Shown: piece after piece, positions 8,067 through 21,881 of the stretch | Layout: the number at the start of each line of letters is the position of its first letter | Numbering within the stretch: the stretch's first letter is position 1 | Assembly: GCA_016875335.1 (NCBI GenBank) | Contig: VGRO01000022.1 | Location: 1-50,957 of the forward strand | Direction of reading: 5' to 3' | DNA from: Deltaproteobacteria bacterium | Lineage (GTDB): Bacteria; Myxococcota_A; UBA9042 | DNA: 50,957 nucleotides | The notes under the pieces: generated by a model | Told to the model about the DNA's origin: nothing | Seen by the model: only the letters and a program-made list of their open reading frames with translations | The model's database searches: none | Position numbers and translations under genes: made by a program

Positions 8067-9131
8067 ATGCGCAGGTGCTTGTGGACGGCGACGGCGACGG
8101 GGTGGGTCGCGATCGCCACGGCTTGCGGCGGTCAGCAGGTCGTCGACGAGGGGCCGCTGCCGGCCGATGTGCGGCCCAATGGCTTGGTGGTGTTGCCGGT
8201 GACGCTGTCCGTGCCGGACTCGAGCGCGCTCGAGGTCGCCGCCCGCTCGCTCGATGTCACGCGGCTGGTGCTGCAGAAGTCCGACCTGCCGGTCCTTGGG
8301 CTCTTCGACTTCGACCTGAACAAGACGCTGGACGAGGCGCGCAACGTGTCGTACGACACCGATCTGGCGACCCGCGACACCGATGTCGGCACCGACTGGC
8401 AAAGTTGGATGGCGCTGCACGTGCTGGTGACCGAGAACCGCGCCACCAACGTGCGCGACATCGTCGACGTCAAGGCCAAGGCCGCCGGCAAGCCGAGCAC
8501 GTTTCGCCAGCACGGCATCGAGTCCGAGATCCGCGTCGAGGCCGCGCTGTACGACGTGCGCCGCGGCAACCGCATCGCCTGGACGGTGGTGCAGCATTCG
8601 GACGACCCGACGCAGTTCACGCCCGGCGGCGATCCGCGGCCGGGAATCACCGCGGCCATCGACAAGTGCGTGACCCGGCTTTTTGCGATGGCCGGCACCC
8701 AGTTGATCGGCCAACCGGGCCGGCGCTCGCGCGGCGACAACCTGGTCGATGCCCTGCCGGCGATGCTGCACTGGCGTGCCCCGGAGTTGCCGAGCCTGGC
8801 CGACGCCATCAAGGCCCAGCCCGATGAAGTGCAGCAGGCCCGCGTGTATGCGCTGTGGGACCGCTTTGCGCCCAACCTGGAGACCAAGGCCATCTTTGCC
8901 GCCAACAAGGCCAAGGGCGTGCTGGTGCGGGCCAAGACCCCGCCGTTCGAGGCCGGCGATGTGGTCGTGGCCATCGACGGCAAGAAGGTCAAGGCCGCCT
9001 ACCAGGTCGACCGCATCGTGCGGGCGTGCAGCCCGACCCCCAACGGCTGCAAGGCCGAGGTGATGCGCAACAACGAGACGGTCACGGTGATGCTGCGCTG
9101 GCCGGCGCTGCCGTCGATCGCCGTGCCGTAG
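8067..9131 (+). CDS. Lipoprotein with C-terminal PDZ-like segment
   Basis: A 354-residue protein of no named family. A short signal peptide ends in ATA-C20, a plausible lipobox, so it is likely a lipid-anchored envelope protein. Residues about 40-245 are a beta-rich region that may be a lipoprotein-type folding domain. The end (about 285-350) has the pattern of a PDZ domain: GVLVRAKTPPFEAGDVVVAIDGKKV, then a strand pair ending VTVMLRW. Such a domain could bind protein termini or simply serve as a structural unit; no protease triad is present. GGAGG stands 5 nt before the ATG. recD2 follows after 15 nt, so the two may share a transcript, although their functions look unrelated. Confidence 0.75.
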   Translation: MRRCLWTATATGWVAIATACGGQQVVDEGPLPADVRPNGLVVLPVTLSVPDSSALEVAARSLDVTRLVLQKSDLPVLGLFDFDLNKTLDEARNVSYDTDLATRDTDVGTDWQSWMALHVLVTENRATNVRDIVDVKAKAAGKPSTFRQHGIESEIRVEAALYDVRRGNRIAWTVVQHSDDPTQFTPGGDPRPGITAAIDKCVTRLFAMAGTQLIGQPGRRSRGDNLVDALPAMLHWRAPELPSLADAIKAQPDEVQQARVYALWDRFAPNLETKAIFAANKAKGVLVRAKTPPFEAGDVVVAIDGKKVKAAYQVDRIVRACSPTPNGCKAEVMRNNETVTVMLRWPALPSIAVP

Positions 9132-9146
9132 CAGGCCCCGCTGTCC

Positions 9147-11396
9147 ATGGCGGCCGCCGACGCTGCGCCCGACCGAGCGGGCGCCGACCCGGACACGTTG
9201 TGCGGCGAGCTGGTGCGCTTCGTGTGGCAGGCCCCGGACGGTGCGCGGGCCGTGGCCGTCCTGGACGACCCGCGCTGGGGCCGCTGGAAGGTGGTCGGCC
9301 CGCTGTGGGGCGTGCAACAGGGCCACAGCGTGCGCCTGTGGGGCAAGGTCGCCGAGCACCCGGTCCACGGCCGGCAGTTCGCGGTCGAGTCGGCGCAACC
9401 GGCGCTGCCGCAATCGGCGCAGGGCCTCGCCGCGTGGCTGGCGTCGGGGGTCATCCGCGGCGTTGGCAAGCGAACGGCCCAGCGGATCGTCGAACGGCTC
9501 GGCGACACGGCGGTCGACCAGATCAAGGCCAATGTCGACGTGCTGCACGGCATCGTCGGCAAGAAGCGCCGCAAGGTCCTGGCCGACAAGCTGCGCGAGC
9601 TCGACGCGGCCGAGCAGACCGCGCTTTTCCTGTTCGGGCTCGGCATCGGCCCGACCCTGGTGCGGCGCATCCAGGCCCGCCATGCCGGCGACAGCGGCCG
9701 GGTGGTGCGCGAGCGGCCGTTCTCGCTCATCGACGACGTGGTCGGCATCGGTTTTCGCACCGCCGACAAGATCGCGAGGGCCCAGGGGTTGGCCTTCGAT
9801 GCGCCGGAGCGGCTGCGGGCCGCCGTGCGCTTCGCGCTGGGAGAACTCGCCGCCCAGGGTCACACCGCGCCGCCGCGCGACCGGACCCTGCAGGCCGCTG
9901 CCGTCGCCGCCGAGGTTCCGGCCGACGCCCTGCAGGCGCTGGTGGCCGAGATGGCCGCCGAGGGCCGGATCGCCGAGGTGCAGACCTGCGACCCGACGGG
10001 TGCGCTGGTGCCGGCCCTGGCGCTACCCGACCTCGCGCACGCCGAACAAGTGATCTTCGACCACGTCTGCCAGGCCTGTGCACAGGTGCCCGCGGCGGCC
10101 CGCGACGACGACCCGCGGCTGCGGCGGGCCGCAGAGACCCTGGGCTTCGAACTGGCGGGGCAGCAGCGCCAGGCCGTGTTGTTGGCGCTGACGGCGCGCT
10201 TGCTGGTGGTGACCGGTGGGCCCGGCACCGGAAAGACCACCATCTTGCGCGGCGTGCTGGCGGCCTTGGACGACGGCGACGCCAAAGTGGTGCTGGCGGC
10301 CCCGACCGGCCGGGCTGCGCGGCGGTTGGCCGAAGCCGCAGGCCTGCAAGCCAAGACGCTGCACCGCCTGCTGGCCATCGACCCTGGCCGTCCCGATGCC
10401 GGCCGGGGCAAGGTGGCGATCGAGGCTGACCTGGTCATCGTCGACGAAGCGTCGATGGTCGACGCCGCGCTGATGGCGCAACTGCTGGGTGCGCTGCCGG
10501 AACACGCGCGGTTGGTCCTGGTGGGCGACGCGGATCAACTGCCGTCGGTGGGCCCGGGCGCGGTGCTGGCCGACCTGTTGGCGTGTGCCGAAGTGCCGCG
10601 GGTGCGGCTCGATCAGGTGTTCCGCCAGGCCGAGGCGTCGCGCATCGTGCGGGCGGCGCACGCGATCCTGGCGGGACAGGTGCCGGATTCGGCCCCGGCG
10701 GGCGGCGACTTCTTCGTGGTGGCGCGCGACGAACCCGCGGCGATCGCCGACACCGTGCTCAAGGTTGTCTTGGAGCGCCTGCCCAGGCTCGGCTTCGACC
10801 CCAAGACCGACGTGCAGGTGCTGGCGCCGATGCACAAAGGGGCGCTCGGCGTCGCGGAGCTGAACCTGCGGCTGCGCGAGCTGCTCAACCCTGACGGCGA
10901 AACGGCCATCGGCGCAATGCGCGTCGGCGACAAGGTGCTGCAGTTGCGCAACGACTACCGCCTGGACCTGTCGAACGGCGACATTGGCGTGGTGGTCGGA
11001 ACGACCGCCGTCGAGGTGGACGACGATGACGCAGCCGGCGACGCCGACGACGAACAGGACGACGACAGCGCGCCCGCCGCGCCAGCCACACTGCCGGCCC
11101 TGGTGGTGCGCTTCGGCGACCGCTTGGTCGACTACCCCGCGCCACTGCTGGAGAACCTGACGCTGGCCTACGCGATCACCGTCCACAAGAGCCAGGGCAG
11201 CGAGTACCCGGCGGTGGTGCTGCCGGTCCACAGCAGCCAGTGGGCGATGTTGCAGCGCAACCTGATCTATACGGCGATCACCCGGGCGCGGCGGTTCTGC
11301 GTGCTGGTCGGCCAGGATCGCGCGATCCGGCGGGCTGCGGCCAATGACGCCCCGGTGTGGCGCAATACGCGGCTGCGTGCGCTGTGGGGGCAATAG
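9147..11396 (+). CDS. recD2: RecD2-type 5'-3' DNA helicase
   Basis: A 749-residue ATP-dependent helicase of the RecD-like family that works without RecBC. It has the N-terminal helix-hairpin-helix region of RecD2 (GVIRGVGKRTAQRIV near 100-115), Walker A GGPGTGKT with Lys363, Walker B VDEASMVD near 431-438, GDADQLPSVGPG, and the C-terminal motif ITVHKSQGSEYPAVVLPV followed by AITRAR. This size is usual for RecD2. Such proteins act in replication-fork maintenance and repair. Residues about 627-655 hold a very acidic insertion (Asp/Glu-rich, then Ala/Pro) before the last domain; it looks like a flexible linker. It follows the lipoprotein gene by 15 nt and converges with the activase genes 45 nt downstream. 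Confidence 0.92.
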   Translation: MAAADAAPDRAGADPDTLCGELVRFVWQAPDGARAVAVLDDPRWGRWKVVGPLWGVQQGHSVRLWGKVAEHPVHGRQFAVESAQPALPQSAQGLAAWLASGVIRGVGKRTAQRIVERLGDTAVDQIKANVDVLHGIVGKKRRKVLADKLRELDAAEQTALFLFGLGIGPTLVRRIQARHAGDSGRVVRERPFSLIDDVVGIGFRTADKIARAQGLAFDAPERLRAAVRFALGELAAQGHTAPPRDRTLQAAAVAAEVPADALQALVAEMAAEGRIAEVQTCDPTGALVPALALPDLAHAEQVIFDHVCQACAQVPAAARDDDPRLRRAAETLGFELAGQQRQAVLLALTARLLVVTGGPGTGKTTILRGVLAALDDGDAKVVLAAPTGRAARRLAEAAGLQAKTLHRLLAIDPGRPDAGRGKVAIEADLVIVDEASMVDAALMAQLLGALPEHARLVLVGDADQLPSVGPGAVLADLLACAEVPRVRLDQVFRQAEASRIVRAAHAILAGQVPDSAPAGGDFFVVARDEPAAIADTVLKVVLERLPRLGFDPKTDVQVLAPMHKGALGVAELNLRLRELLNPDGETAIGAMRVGDKVLQLRNDYRLDLSNGDIGVVVGTTAVEVDDDDAAGDADDEQDDDSAPAAPATLPALVVRFGDRLVDYPAPLLENLTLAYAITVHKSQGSEYPAVVLPVHSSQWAMLQRNLIYTAITRARRFCVLVGQDRAIRRAAANDAPVWRNTRLRALWGQ

Positions 11397-11441
11397 GTTC
11401 CGGCGCGACGCAGTGATGGCGAGGTCCGCGGCCGGCGCCGG

Positions 11442-13196
<1,755 letters not shown>

Positions 13197-13211
13197 GGCG
13201 AACTCCTGGGG

Positions 13212-16865
<3,654 letters not shown>

Positions 16866-16866
16866 A

Positions 16867-16894
16867 AAACTGGACTGTGCGTATAGTCCAGTTT
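16867..16894. promoter_or_regulatory. Palindromic operator, likely TetR binding site
   Basis: A perfect inverted repeat: AAACTGGACT (16867-16876), 8-nt spacer, AGTCCAGTTT (16885-16894). It lies between the TetR gene and the activase and covers the -10 box of the activase promoter. It is the only perfect palindrome of this size noticed in an intergenic region of the window. Confidence 0.8.
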
Positions 16895-16908
16895 AGTTGG
16901 GCGCGCAA
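16880..16908 (-). promoter_or_regulatory. Promoter of the activase operon
   Basis: On the minus strand: TTGCGC (16908-16903), a 17-nt spacer and TATACG (16885-16880). The -10 sits in the central spacer and right arm of the operator, so bound repressor would block polymerase. Transcription would start near 16873, about 8 nt before the GTG. Confidence 0.6.
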
Positions 16909-16956
16909 CAGTCCGTCCTCCGGGCCACTGCAACCCGGCATCCGTGTTTGGATTGT

Positions 16957-17700
16957 TCAGGGAGCGGAGCGATCCAACGCGGCGGCGATTTGTTCCTGGT
17001 GGACAAAAAACGCCTCGGTCTCGCGCACGGCGGCGCGCAGGTCGTCCGAGGCCACACCGCACAGGCAGACGCTGACCACGGTCCAGGCGATGGCAATTCG
17101 CCGATCCAGGTCGTCGTGATCGCCCAGTTCCGCGGCGCACACCACCTCGCGCACCGCGCCGAAAAGCGCGCTGGTCGCCACGTCGACGTCGAACGCATCG
17201 CGCACCAGGCCGGCGGAGCGCCCGTCGGTCAGCGCCTCGCGCAGCATGCGCCGGACCGTGGCCAGGAACTGCGCGGCGCGCGCCGTGAGCGCCGGCTCGT
17301 TCTGGACCGGCGGGGCGAAAAGTAGCTGGCTCAGGCGCTGGTTCTCGAAAAGCACGTGCAGCACCCGCACCAGGTTCGCAGCCAGTTGGTCCTCGGGCGG
17401 CGCGGCGCCGTCTTGCAGGTCGACGCCGAGCACGGACACTTCGAGCCGCGCCACCAAGTCGTCCAGGACCGCGCCCAACACGTCGGCCTTGGTCGCGAAA
17501 TGCAGGTAGATGGTCGCCCGCGACACGCCTGCCGCCTCGGCAATGTGTTCGAGCGTCGCGGCGCCGAGCCCCTGGTCGCGGACCACCTGACGGGCCGTTG
17601 CGACCAGCAGGTCGCGGGTGGCCTGGCGGCGTTCGGCCGCGCGCACCTGGCGCCCATCGCGCGCCCTGGGAAGGGACGGAGAAGCGGCCAACCGGGCCAT
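16957..17700 (-). CDS. TetR-family transcriptional regulator
   Basis: A 247-residue regulator. The N-terminal helix-turn-helix is clear: RDLLVATARQVV, then ATLEHIAEAAGVSRATIYLHFATKADVL (about 28-75). The rest is an all-helical ligand-binding domain without a recognisable ligand signature. It lies 4 nt behind the polyprenol-kinase-like gene, hence probably co-transcribed with it, and 91 nt ahead of the activase gene. The palindrome in that gap is a strong candidate target. Since the activase acts on acyl-CoA dehydratases, an acyl-CoA or related thioester is a reasonable guess for the inducer; this is inference. No copy of the operator was seen at its own upstream region. Confidence 0.9.
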   Translation of the reverse strand: MARLAASPSLPRARDGRQVRAAERRQATRDLLVATARQVVRDQGLGAATLEHIAEAAGVSRATIYLHFATKADVLGAVLDDLVARLEVSVLGVDLQDGAAPPEDQLAANLVRVLHVLFENQRLSQLLFAPPVQNEPALTARAAQFLATVRRMLREALTDGRSAGLVRDAFDVDVATSALFGAVREVVCAAELGDHDDLDRRIAIAWTVVSVCLCGVASDDLRAAVRETEAFFVHQEQIAAALDRSAP

Positions 17701-17704
17701 TGCG

Positions 17705-18694
17705 TCAGGCCACGAACGCGCAGCAGCCGGCGACCGCCAGGGTGATGGTCAGGTTGTCTTCGAGCCGATCGCTGAAAAGTTCGGCGATCGCGCCGGCAAA
17801 GCCCGCCACCACCGCGATCGGCACGGCTTGGGCGGCCCACGCCGCAAACCCGAGGTCGGGCAGCAGCGTCGGCGCGAACACCGCGAACCACGTGATCACA
17901 GCCGCGCAGGCCACGCCGAAGAAACCCAGCGAGCCGGCAAGGCTTTTGCGCCCGTACAGCTTGCGTTGGCCCCATCTGCGACCGATAAGCGCCGCCGCAG
18001 GGTCGCCGAGTCCCAGCGTCAGCACCGCGGCAATGCACGCCAGACGCGGAGCGCCAGACGCGAGCATGACCACGATGGCGATGCCGTACCACGACGCTGA
18101 GTTCATCCGCCAAGCTTCGCTCGGCCGGGCGATCGCCCCAAAAACCTTGTCGACCAGGTACCGGTTCAGGCGCGGGTTCAGCCGGCGGGCGACCTCGAGC
18201 CCCAGCATCCACGCACAGTACCCGAGCGCAATCCACAGCATCGTGGCACGGTCGTCGATCGCCGTGTACAGGCCGGCCGAAAAGAAGCCGTTGCCGATGT
18301 GGAAGGCATTGCGGGCGTAGTTCTTGGGCCGCAACTCGGGCAACGGCACCGCGACGGTCGGCTCGGCGCGCAGCATACGAGCGATGCCTTCGTAATGTTT
18401 GGCAATCTTCCATGCCATGCCGGTGCGGACCAGGGTTCCGCGCTCGCGACTGAGGTCCAGGGCGGCCAGCCGCTGACTGATGTGCTGCAGACGTTGTGCG
18501 ACCTGCGGCCGCGCCTGCGCCCACTGCTGCGCCAGGACGCGGGCCTTGTCGGCCAGCCTGCGGGCTTTTTCGGCCATCGGCAGCGCATCGGCGGCGGCAG
18601 CCTGGCGGCGCTCCTGCAGTTCGACCAGGAATCCGTGCAACTCTGCGACCCAAAGGCCGACAGGTTGGAGCGACAGGGCGGCGGCATCGGTCAT
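17705..18694 (-). CDS. Polyprenol/dolichol-kinase-like membrane protein
   Basis: A 328-residue protein. About the first 110 residues are helical and charged, probably coiled-coil. The rest has several hydrophobic segments and the family signature of the SEC59/VTE5/CTP-dependent lipid kinases: GLGDPAAALIGRRWG, then GRKSLAGSLGFF. Family members phosphorylate dolichol, phytol or diacylglycerol using CTP, or are related to phosphatidate cytidylyltransferases; the lipid substrate here is unknown. The ATG at 18694 was chosen because the frame upstream overlaps the PP2C gene end in low-complexity sequence. It sits between PP2C (38 nt) and tetR (4 nt) in one strand, which suggests one transcript. Confidence 0.75.
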   Translation of the reverse strand: MTDAAALSLQPVGLWVAELHGFLVELQERRQAAAADALPMAEKARRLADKARVLAQQWAQARPQVAQRLQHISQRLAALDLSRERGTLVRTGMAWKIAKHYEGIARMLRAEPTVAVPLPELRPKNYARNAFHIGNGFFSAGLYTAIDDRATMLWIALGYCAWMLGLEVARRLNPRLNRYLVDKVFGAIARPSEAWRMNSASWYGIAIVVMLASGAPRLACIAAVLTLGLGDPAAALIGRRWGQRKLYGRKSLAGSLGFFGVACAAVITWFAVFAPTLLPDLGFAAWAAQAVPIAVVAGFAGAIAELFSDRLEDNLTITLAVAGCCAFVA

Positions 18695-18732
18695 GGCGAG
18701 ATACCAGCCGGCAGGCACCGGCCCGTCGGTGT

Positions 18733-19512
18733 TCAGACTTCGTCGAAGCGCAGCGCGATGCAGGTCACGTTGTCCTTGCCGCCGTTGTCGCACGCCTGCA
18801 TGATGAGCTTGTGGACCATCGCGACCACGTCGCCGCGCTCGCGCGCCATGATCTCGCGGATCTGCGGATCGGCCACTTCGCCCGACAGGCCGTCGGAACA
18901 CAGGATGTAGATGTCGCCCAACTGCGGCTTGTCGCGCTGCAGGTCCACGACCACGTCCTGCTTGAGGCCGCAAGCGCGCACGATGATGTTCTTGTGCGGG
19001 AAGTTCGCTTCTTCCTCGGGCGTCAGCACGGCCATGCGCTTGTAGTCGTTGAGCAGCGAGTGGTCTTCGGTGATCTGCGTCAACTCGTCGCCGCGCAGTC
19101 GGTAGCAGCGCGAATCGCCGACGTGGGCGACGGTGAGGTGACCATCGCTGTCGTCGAGGTGGAATCCGACGACCGTGGTGCCCATGTTCTTGAATTTGGC
19201 GTCGCTCTGCCCGCGTTCCCAGATCGCGTAATTGCAGTAGCGGATGCCGCTGTTGAGCATGTTCTCGCTGCGGGTTCGCCCGCGCTCTTCGCGGCCGGGC
19301 CAGGTGGCGTCCGGGTCGTCAAAGGCGCGCCCGAAGTAGTCGCGCATGGTCTCGACCACCATCTGGCTCGCCACCTCGCCGCAGGCGTGGCCACCCATGC
19401 CGTCCGCGACGATGAACAAGTTGCGCTCCGGGAACACCAGATAGTTGTCCTCGTTGTGCGCGCGCTTGCGGCCGACGTTGGTCTCGCCTGCGCATGTGGT
19501 GCGGATCGCCAC
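18733..19512 (-). CDS. PP2C-family Ser/Thr protein phosphatase
   Basis: A 259-residue cytosolic phosphatase with the metal-binding motifs of the PPM family: NEDNYLV near the start, VADGMGGHACGE, VGDSRCYRLRG, LCSDGLSGEV and KDNVTCI at the end. It probably reverses the action of Hanks-type kinases; two such kinases occur in this window, but neither is adjacent. The start is GTG at 19512, with AGGTGA a few nt upstream. The promoter at 19716-19745 would give an unusually long leader of nearly 200 nt. It is likely the first gene of a run continuing into the lipid kinase and tetR. Confidence 0.9.
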   Translation of the reverse strand: MAIRTTCAGETNVGRKRAHNEDNYLVFPERNLFIVADGMGGHACGEVASQMVVETMRDYFGRAFDDPDATWPGREERGRTRSENMLNSGIRYCNYAIWERGQSDAKFKNMGTTVVGFHLDDSDGHLTVAHVGDSRCYRLRGDELTQITEDHSLLNDYKRMAVLTPEEEANFPHKNIIVRACGLKQDVVVDLQRDKPQLGDIYILCSDGLSGEVADPQIREIMARERGDVVAMVHKLIMQACDNGGKDNVTCIALRFDEV

Positions 19513-19812
19513 GGCTCACCTGGAGTTCGAGGGACAATTGGGGTTCGACGGGCGAATTCGCCGTGAGCCGGCCGGCCGGCGCGCGGCGGTCGCCGTCCCG
19601 TGGGCATCGGCCGGTGACAGCGCCGCCCACCACAAGCGCGCGAATCGGCCAATTGCAGCCACCCGCGGGTACGGGTGCCGGCGAGCCGGTGCGCGCGGAC
19701 GGCAAGCCGCGGCGCAAGATAAATGCGCAATGCCCAAAGCGTCAACAGCGCGTCCGGTCCTCACAGAATTACAACATGTTCTCATGGGGCTACAAGATCG
19801 CGCGCGCTGGCG
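19513..19812. other. Non-coding region ahead of PP2C gene
   Basis: About 300 bases without a gene on either strand. It holds the proposed minus-strand promoter and, between it and the phosphatase start, roughly 195 bases of untranslated leader. That leader is very GC-rich with repeated GCCGG blocks, so it is likely to be folded; no known riboswitch pattern was recognised. Confidence 0.5.
19716..19745 (-). promoter_or_regulatory. Putative promoter of the PP2C gene
   Basis: Minus strand TTGACG (19745-19740), 18-nt spacer, TATCTT (19721-19716). Five of six and four of six matches to sigma70 consensus. Transcription would start near 19709. Confidence 0.5.
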
Positions 19813-20523
19813 TCACAGCGCGAACACCTGCAGGTCGTCGTAGCGGACGTCGGTCGCCCAGTTGTTGAAGCCAAAAAAGGAGCCGCGCACCGGCCGATCG
19901 TCGGGGTAGGCGATCATGAACTTGCCGTCGATGTACCACCGCACCACGTGGTCGGTGCGCACCAGGGTCCAGGCATAGGTCCGGCCGGATTCGACCCGCT
20001 GGTGGTCCGACTGGACGACCCGGCGCGGTTCGTGTTCGCCCAGGCGGGTGATCGTGTTGATGGTGTTGTTCCAACCGCCAAAGATGACCGAATAGCCGGC
20101 CTCGTGGCGCGGTTCGGTGGCGAAGATCTCGCATTTGGTGTCGCCGACGCGCGACAGCGACCGGGCCCGAAACGTGACCCGCACCTTGTCGGGCAAAGGT
20201 TTTTGCAGCCAAAGGCCCTGGTTGCGGACCTCCTCGGCCTGCACGCGGTTGGCCTTGACCTCGCCGCCCTCCAGGATCCACTCGCCCGCGTGCTTGCCGA
20301 GCCAATCGGGGCCGAGGTCGGCGCGGTCGAAGTGGTCCTCGAAGACCAGGGTCCCGCCTTGCAGGCCATCGGTGCGCACGGCCTGTGCGGCTTGCGGGTC
20401 GGCTTCGGGTTCGGTGCGGAGTTCTGTTGGCGCAGCCCGCGCCGCAGCCGGCCGAGGTGGCGGAGGCTCGGGCGGCGTGCAAGCGCACAATGCACCCAGC
20501 GCGATGGCGAGGCGGTAGTTCAC
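19813..20523 (-). CDS. Lipoprotein with concanavalin-like (LamG-type) domain
   Basis: A 236-residue protein. A very short signal ends near LCA-C15, a plausible but imperfect lipobox, followed by a Pro/Ala-rich spacer of about 45 residues. The body (about 58-236) begins LVFEDHFDRADLGPDW and has the strand pattern of the jelly-roll, concanavalin A-like glucanase/LamG folds found in surface carbohydrate-binding proteins. No glycosidase catalytic motif (such as ExDxxE) is visible, so it is probably a binding protein. The GTG start overlaps the TGA of the upstream PP2C-cNMP gene (GTGA), so the two are translationally coupled; why a surface lipoprotein should be coupled to a cytosolic phosphatase is not evident. 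Confidence 0.75.
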   Translation of the reverse strand: MNYRLAIALGALCACTPPEPPPPRPAAARAAPTELRTEPEADPQAAQAVRTDGLQGGTLVFEDHFDRADLGPDWLGKHAGEWILEGGEVKANRVQAEEVRNQGLWLQKPLPDKVRVTFRARSLSRVGDTKCEIFATEPRHEAGYSVIFGGWNNTINTITRLGEHEPRRVVQSDHQRVESGRTYAWTLVRTDHVVRWYIDGKFMIAYPDDRPVRGSFFGFNNWATDVRYDDLQVFAL

Positions 20524-21743
20524 TGCAACCCCATCTTGAGGTGGGTCAGTTCGTCACTGGTCAAGCGCAGGCGGTGGTTGAGCATACGCACCAAGCCCCA
20601 CAGCAGCTTGACCGCAGTGGTCTCCTCGCTGAGCAACCCGTAGAAGCCCTCGCGCTCAATGACCAGCACGTCGCAGTCGGTCTTGGCGACCACCGTGGCC
20701 GACCGCGGCGCCCGCTCGATGAGCGCCATCTCGCCGAAATGGGCACCCGGCTTGAGCGTGGTCAGCTCCAAGCCGCTCTTGCTGACGCCGACCACGCCGT
20801 CGAGCAGGATGTACATGCTGTCGCCGGGGTCGGCCTCTTTGAAGAACGCGGTGCCGGCGGGCCAGCGCAGTTCGCGGGCGATGCCGGCCACCCGCATCAG
20901 GTCCGCAAAGGCGAGGTAGCGGAACATGGTGACCGACTGGATCGCTTCGAGGCGGCGGCGCACCCGCATGGCGCGGTCCTCGGCGGCGTCGTCGAGCACG
21001 TCGACCACGACGGCGGTGGCGTTGTCCGGCGCGCCTTTCTGCAGCGCGGCTTCGATGAGTTCATCGGCTGCCCGCTGCACCTCGCCGCGGATGCCGAGCG
21101 CCTGCATCAGTTCATCGCCGACCACGCCGTGCACGCCGTCGCTGCACAGGATGAAGCGGTCGCGCGGCAGGACTTCCAGGTCGAGCAGGTCGACGCGGGC
21201 GGTGTCGAGCACGCCGAGCGCGCGGGTCAGCGCGTCGTGCTGGGCGGCAGCGATGCTCAAGTCGGGCAACCGGCCGCGGCGCTTGAGGTCATTGGCGACG
21301 CTGTGATCCTCGGTCAGGCAATGCAGCACGCCTGCGCGCAAGAGGTATACCCGCGAATCGCCGACGTGGCCCACGAAGGCCTGATCGCCGGTCACCAGCA
21401 GCGCCGCGACCGTCGTGGTCATGCCCGACAACTGCGGATTGGCCAACGCGTGGTGGCGTACGCGGCGGCTGGCGTCGCTGATCGCGCGTTCGAGGATGGC
21501 CGCGACGTCGCGGCGCGCAGTCTGACCGGTGCCGCCGCTGAATTCCTCGATCGCCCGGCGGTTCTTGGCGACCATCTGGCCGATGTGCTCGACGGCCAGG
21601 CTCGACGCCTCAGCGCCGCCCGCGCGCCCGCCCACGCCGTCGCAGACCACGAAAAGCTGGGTCTGAGGGTCGGCCAGGAAGCTGTCCTCGTTGTGCTGGC
21701 GCACCGCGCCCACGTCGCTTCTTCCGCCATGCCGCACGATCAT
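20520..21743 (-). CDS. PP2C phosphatase fused to cyclic-nucleotide-binding domain
   Basis: A 407-residue two-domain protein. Residues 1-255 are a PP2C phosphatase with the motifs NEDSF, CDGVGGRAGG, VGHVGDSRVYLL, LCSDGVHGVV and DNATAVVV. Residues about 275-395 are a cyclic-nucleotide-binding domain: GTAFFKEADPGDSMYILLDG, then the phosphate-binding cassette FGEMALIERAPRSATV, in which the Glu and Arg that contact cAMP/cGMP are kept. The protein should therefore be a dephosphorylating enzyme gated by a cyclic nucleotide; the direction of control is unknown. There is no membrane segment. The ATG at 21743 has AAGGAAG 7 nt upstream. It has its own promoter and is coupled to the lipoprotein gene downstream. 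Confidence 0.88.
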   Translation of the reverse strand: MIVRHGGRSDVGAVRQHNEDSFLADPQTQLFVVCDGVGGRAGGAEASSLAVEHIGQMVAKNRRAIEEFSGGTGQTARRDVAAILERAISDASRRVRHHALANPQLSGMTTTVAALLVTGDQAFVGHVGDSRVYLLRAGVLHCLTEDHSVANDLKRRGRLPDLSIAAAQHDALTRALGVLDTARVDLLDLEVLPRDRFILCSDGVHGVVGDELMQALGIRGEVQRAADELIEAALQKGAPDNATAVVVDVLDDAAEDRAMRVRRRLEAIQSVTMFRYLAFADLMRVAGIARELRWPAGTAFFKEADPGDSMYILLDGVVGVSKSGLELTTLKPGAHFGEMALIERAPRSATVVAKTDCDVLVIEREGFYGLLSEETTAVKLLWGLVRMLNHRLRLTSDELTHLKMGLQ

Positions 21744-21852
21744 GTGTTTCTTCCTTGGGGGCCGCGTGGACGGGCCCACCCTGCCTCGCATACCAGCGGC
21801 CGGCACGAACGGACGTTGCCGCGCGGGGCGAACCGGGCCGAATGCGGCGCGC

Positions 21853-21881
21853 AGGGTAGCCGCTCAAAACGCGGCTGTCCA
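21853..21881 (-). promoter_or_regulatory. Promoter of PP2C-cNMP gene
   Basis: Minus strand TGGACA (21881-21876), 17-nt spacer, TACCCT (21858-21853). The -35 box lies inside the 3' end of the barrel gene. It predicts a leader of about 100 nt. Confidence 0.5.
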
